From assembly GCA_964406945.1 (NCBI GenBank), contig CAYOTO010000065.1:1-15645 (forward strand): a stretch of DNA of 15,645 nucleotides. The letters are read 5' to 3'. The translations under genes were made by a program, and so were the position numbers. The notes under the pieces are model-generated. The model was given only the letters and a program-made list of their open reading frames with translations, was not told the origin of the DNA and did not search any database. Origin of the DNA: UBA2266 sp964406945 (GTDB lineage: Bacteria > Planctomycetota > Phycisphaerae > Sedimentisphaerales > Anaerobacaceae). Shown here piece by piece: positions 12,764 to 15,645 of the stretch; position 1 is the stretch's first letter, and each line of letters begins with the position of its first letter.

Positions 12764-15475
12764 CTACTTATTATTAACCGCAGCCTGAGCCGCCGAAAGT
12801 CTTGCAATCGGCACTCTGAACGGCGAGCACGAAACATAATTCATGCCTACGCGATGGCAAAAGTCGATACTATTGGGATCGCCGCCGTGTTCACCGCAGA
12901 TACCAACCTTCAGGTTCTTGCGGGCGGACCGCCCAAGTTCTACGCCCATTTCGACCAGTTTGCCAACGCCGGTCTGATCCAACTGCTGGAACGGATCGGC
13001 ATCATAAATGCCCTTGTTCACGTATTCGCCGAGGAACTTACCCGCGTCATCGCGCGAAAAGCCCATAGCCATCTGCGTCAGGTCATTAGTTCCGAAGCTG
13101 AAGAACTGAGCATCCTCTGCGATTTCATCAGCCGTCAGGGCCGCCCGCGGAACCTCGATCATCGTACCGACCAGGTACTTTATCTTGGCTTTCTTGGCCT
13201 TGAAGACGGCTTCGATTTCGTCGACGATCTCGTCTTTGACCATCGTAAGCTCCTTTACAGTACCCACCAGCGGAATCATGATCTCGGGCTTGACCACCTT
13301 GCCGGCCTTTTTGACCTTCAAAGCAGCCTCGATAATAGCCCTGGCCTGCATCCGGTAAATCGCCGGATAGGTAACCGCCAGACGACATCCGCGATGACCC
13401 AGCATCGGGTTGAACTCGTGCAACTGTTCGACCTTTGCCTTGACCACCGACGGCTTGACATCAAGACGCTTTGCCATTTCCGCCTGATTCTCCTTGTCCT
13501 GGGGCAGGAACTCATGCAGCGGCGGATCGAGCAGACGAATCGTTACCGGAAGAGACGCCATAGCCTTGAAGATGCCCTCGAAATCCTTGCGCTGGTAGGG
13601 CAGCAGCTTCTTGAGAGCACCCTCGAACTGCTTCTTAACCACCGCGTTTTCTTTCTGGATGGCCTTTTTCTCCTTGGCGCTCTCGGCGGCATTTACTGCT
13701 GCAAGCATCGCCGCGTAATCATCGGCTGCAAGAATCATCTGGCGAACCGCCCAGATACGATCGCCCTCGAAGAACATATGCTCGGTCCTGCAAAGTCCGA
13801 TGCCCTCGGCGCCGAATTCTCTAGCGCGCTTGGCGTCTTCGGGCGTATCGGCATTGGTTCGAATACCGAGGCTGCGAACCTGATCGCAAATCTTCATAAA
13901 GCGTCCGAAATCACCGCTCAATGTCGGCTCGACCGTCGGAAGCTGTCCGAGCATGACCTCGCCGGTGGTTCCGTCGATGCTGATCCAGTCGCCTTGTTTG
14001 ACCGTCTTCTTGCCGACCGTCATTTTCTTGGACGAATACGTAATATTCAGCGCCCCGACCCCGGCCACGCAACACTTTCCCATACCGCGTGCCACGACCG
14101 CGGCATGACTGGTCATACCGCCGCGGGCCGTGAGAATACCCTGGGCCGCATCCATACCGCCGATATCCTCGGGACTGGTCTCGATACGAACGAGAATGAC
14201 TTTTTTGCCCTTGTCTCTCCATTCCTCGGCCGTATCGGCGTCGAAAACCACCTGGCCGACCGCGGCGCCCGGCGAAGCCGGCAGACCTTCACAGAGTACA
14301 TCGCGCTCGGCTTTCGGGTCAAAATGCGGATGAAGCAGCCTGTCCAACTGGGCCGGCGTAACTCTCGTGACGGCTTCTTTCTTCGGAATCAACCGCTCAT
14401 TGACCATATCGACGGCGATTTTCACAGCGGCATCGGCAGTACGCTTGCCCGTACGGGTCTGCAGAATGTAGAGGGTACCCTCCTGGATCGTGAACTCCAT
14501 ATCCTGCATATCCTTGTAGTGCTTCTCCAGCCGCGTCATCAGTTTTGTAAGCTGCGAGTAACACTTGGGCATGACTTTCTTGAGCCCTTTGAGTTCGATC
14601 GGCGTTCTGATGCCGGCCACGACGTCCTCGCCCTGGGCGTTCATCAGGAACTCACCGTAGAATTCCTTCTTGCCGTTACTGGGGTTACGCGTAAAGCAGA
14701 CGCCCGTGCCGCAGTCGTCGCCCATATTGCCGAAAACCATCGCCTGCACGTTGACGGCAGTACCCAGCAATCCCGTGATTTCGTTCAACTCACGATAGCG
14801 AACGGCTCTGGGAATATTCCATGAATTGAATACCGCATCGACGGCGTGGGTCAACTGCTCCCTGGCGTCCTGCGGGAAAAGCTCGCCTACGTGCTTTCTG
14901 TAGACGGCCTTGTAGCCATCCACGACCTCCTTCAACTGCTCGGCCGTAAGCTCGTTGTCGAGTTCCACACCGGCTTTTTCTTTGGCCTTGTGGATAATCT
15001 GCTCGAAGTACTCGTGATGACAGCCCATGACCACATCGCCGAACATGTCGATAAAGCGGCGATAAATGTCGTAGGCGAACCGCGGATTGTCGGTTTTGGC
15101 GATAATGCCTTCGATGACATCGTCGTTGAGGCCGAGGTTCAGAACCGTATCCATCATTCCGGGCATCGAGATCGCCGCACCGCTGCGAACACTGACCAGC
15201 AGCGGCTGGTCCGGGTCGTTGAACTTGGCGCCCATCGCCTTCTCCAGCCTGGCGATATTCTTGTCCACCTCTTCGGCCAATCCCTTGGGCCATTTGCCGC
15301 CCGATTTGTAGTACTCCTCGCAGACCGCCGTCGAAATGGTAAAACCCGGAGGCACCGGAACACCGAGATTCGTCATCTCAGCGAGGTTGGCGCCCTTACC
15401 GCCCAGAAGCTGCTTCATTGTAGTATTACCCTCGGCCTTACCTTCGCCGAAGAAATATACCCTTTTTTCTGCCAT
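12764..15475 (-). CDS. ppdK: Pyruvate, phosphate dikinase
   Basis: Interconverts pyruvate + ATP + phosphate and phosphoenolpyruvate + AMP + pyrophosphate, serving glycolysis or gluconeogenesis in the cytoplasm. The 903-aa protein has all three parts. The N-terminal ATP-grasp domain has GGKGANLAEM, VSVRSGAAISMPGMMDT and CFTRNPSNG. The central swivelling domain has GGMTSHAAVVARGMG with phosphorylated H457. The C-terminal PEP-binding barrel ends with GICGEHGGDP (C860 is the catalytic acid) and YVSCSPFRVPIARL. The start is fixed by AAGGAG 9 bases ahead of the ATG at 15475. A TTG 31 codons further upstream would add a tail foreign to the family. The regulatory Thr two residues before the His (T455) is present, but no PpdK regulatory kinase is in the window. 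A candidate promoter precedes and a terminator follows it, so it is probably monocistronic. Confidence 0.98.
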   Translation of the reverse strand: MAEKRVYFFGEGKAEGNTTMKQLLGGKGANLAEMTNLGVPVPPGFTISTAVCEEYYKSGGKWPKGLAEEVDKNIARLEKAMGAKFNDPDQPLLVSVRSGAAISMPGMMDTVLNLGLNDDVIEGIIAKTDNPRFAYDIYRRFIDMFGDVVMGCHHEYFEQIIHKAKEKAGVELDNELTAEQLKEVVDGYKAVYRKHVGELFPQDAREQLTHAVDAVFNSWNIPRAVRYRELNEITGLLGTAVNVQAMVFGNMGDDCGTGVCFTRNPSNGKKEFYGEFLMNAQGEDVVAGIRTPIELKGLKKVMPKCYSQLTKLMTRLEKHYKDMQDMEFTIQEGTLYILQTRTGKRTADAAVKIAVDMVNERLIPKKEAVTRVTPAQLDRLLHPHFDPKAERDVLCEGLPASPGAAVGQVVFDADTAEEWRDKGKKVILVRIETSPEDIGGMDAAQGILTARGGMTSHAAVVARGMGKCCVAGVGALNITYSSKKMTVGKKTVKQGDWISIDGTTGEVMLGQLPTVEPTLSGDFGRFMKICDQVRSLGIRTNADTPEDAKRAREFGAEGIGLCRTEHMFFEGDRIWAVRQMILAADDYAAMLAAVNAAESAKEKKAIQKENAVVKKQFEGALKKLLPYQRKDFEGIFKAMASLPVTIRLLDPPLHEFLPQDKENQAEMAKRLDVKPSVVKAKVEQLHEFNPMLGHRGCRLAVTYPAIYRMQARAIIEAALKVKKAGKVVKPEIMIPLVGTVKELTMVKDEIVDEIEAVFKAKKAKIKYLVGTMIEVPRAALTADEIAEDAQFFSFGTNDLTQMAMGFSRDDAGKFLGEYVNKGIYDADPFQQLDQTGVGKLVEMGVELGRSARKNLKVGICGEHGGDPNSIDFCHRVGMNYVSCSPFRVPIARLSAAQAAVNNK

Positions 15476-15531
15476 GCTATCGTTCTCCTTTTTAGATAAC
15501 CTGAAACTTGACCGAATTTCAGTAATTTCGA

Positions 15532-15560
15532 TTTCTACCCTTCTCTGAGCCCCCGGCCAA
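15532..15560 (-). promoter_or_regulatory. Candidate ppdK promoter
   Basis: On the minus strand TTGGCC (15560-15555), 17 bases, then TAGAAA (15537-15532): 4 of 6 in each box. The predicted leader is about 50 bases and contains CTGAAA/TTTCAG (15501-15522), a weak 6-bp stem just ahead of the ribosome binding site. Confidence 0.4.
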
Positions 15561-15606
15561 CCCCACAACCTTCTCGTTCATCGGCCAATAACTAAAAGAA
15601 TACCAT

Positions 15607-15630
15607 AAAAAACAGCCCGCCGAAGGCCGG
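15607..15630 (-). terminator. Terminator-like hairpin of a gene beyond the right edge
   Basis: On the minus strand CCGGCC-TTC-GGCGGG forms a stem with one internal G-G mismatch, followed after three bases by six T (15612-15607). It would end transcription arriving from the right and insulate ppdK. Confidence 0.5.
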
Positions 15631-15645
15631 TATCACAGTCTTGCC

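Noticed and set aside
12854..14824. Long 656-codon plus-strand frame
   Set aside because: Antisense to ppdK, whose protein is unmistakable; the frame has no family motifs.
15476..15568. Upstream TTG start for ppdK adding 31 residues
   Set aside because: The strong AAGGAG sits directly ahead of the ATG at 15475 and the family begins there; the added residues cover the candidate promoter.
1..15645. CRISPR array, insertion sequence, prophage or defence island
   Set aside because: No regularly spaced repeats, transposase, integrase or defence-protein motifs were seen on either strand.

Overview
The window is a chromosomal segment of a bacterium that is probably a planctomycete, perhaps of the Phycisphaerae type. 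This is an inference from gene content, not from a marker gene. The indicators are a pseudopilin of the expanded planctomycete type with the YLFADGH signature, a Tat-exported Gfo/Idh/MocA oxidoreductase, an exported protein with two 3-keto-disaccharide hydrolase (DUF1080) domains, and a pyrophosphate-dependent dikinase (PpdK).

Left part, + strand: a mostly empty stretch (about 1-600) holds one possible small minus-strand gene. It is followed by clpB (605-3190), a 46-codon remnant of a GNAT acetyltransferase overlapping the clpB stop (3190-3330), a 259-base regulatory-looking gap, glmS (3590-5452), and a type II secretion-type pseudopilin starting 3 bases after glmS (5456-6253).

Middle part, all minus strand, read right to left: tandem-DUF1080 protein (12211-10880), Tat-exported Gfo/Idh/MocA oxidoreductase (10812-9544), greA (9336-8854), an exported glycoside hydrolase-like protein (8755-7205) and dapB (7083-6289). 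A near-consensus sigma-70 promoter (TTGACA, 17 bases, CATAAT) lies ahead of the DUF1080 gene. The DUF1080 and oxidoreductase genes look like one transcription unit acting on sugars outside the cytoplasm. Whether transcription continues into greA, the hydrolase and dapB cannot be told from sequence alone.

Right part, minus strand: tRNA-His(GTG) at 12583-12509 with its own strong promoter and a 12-bp hairpin at the predicted 5' end of its precursor. Then comes ppdK (15475-12764), with a candidate promoter, a very strong ribosome binding site and a short terminator just after its stop. A terminator-like hairpin at the far right edge probably ends a gene outside the window.

Most of the coding content is housekeeping: proteostasis, hexosamine synthesis, lysine/diaminopimelate synthesis, transcript cleavage and C3 metabolism. 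The accessory interest lies in the exported carbohydrate genes and in several small control elements. I see no CRISPR array, insertion sequence, phage gene or defence system.
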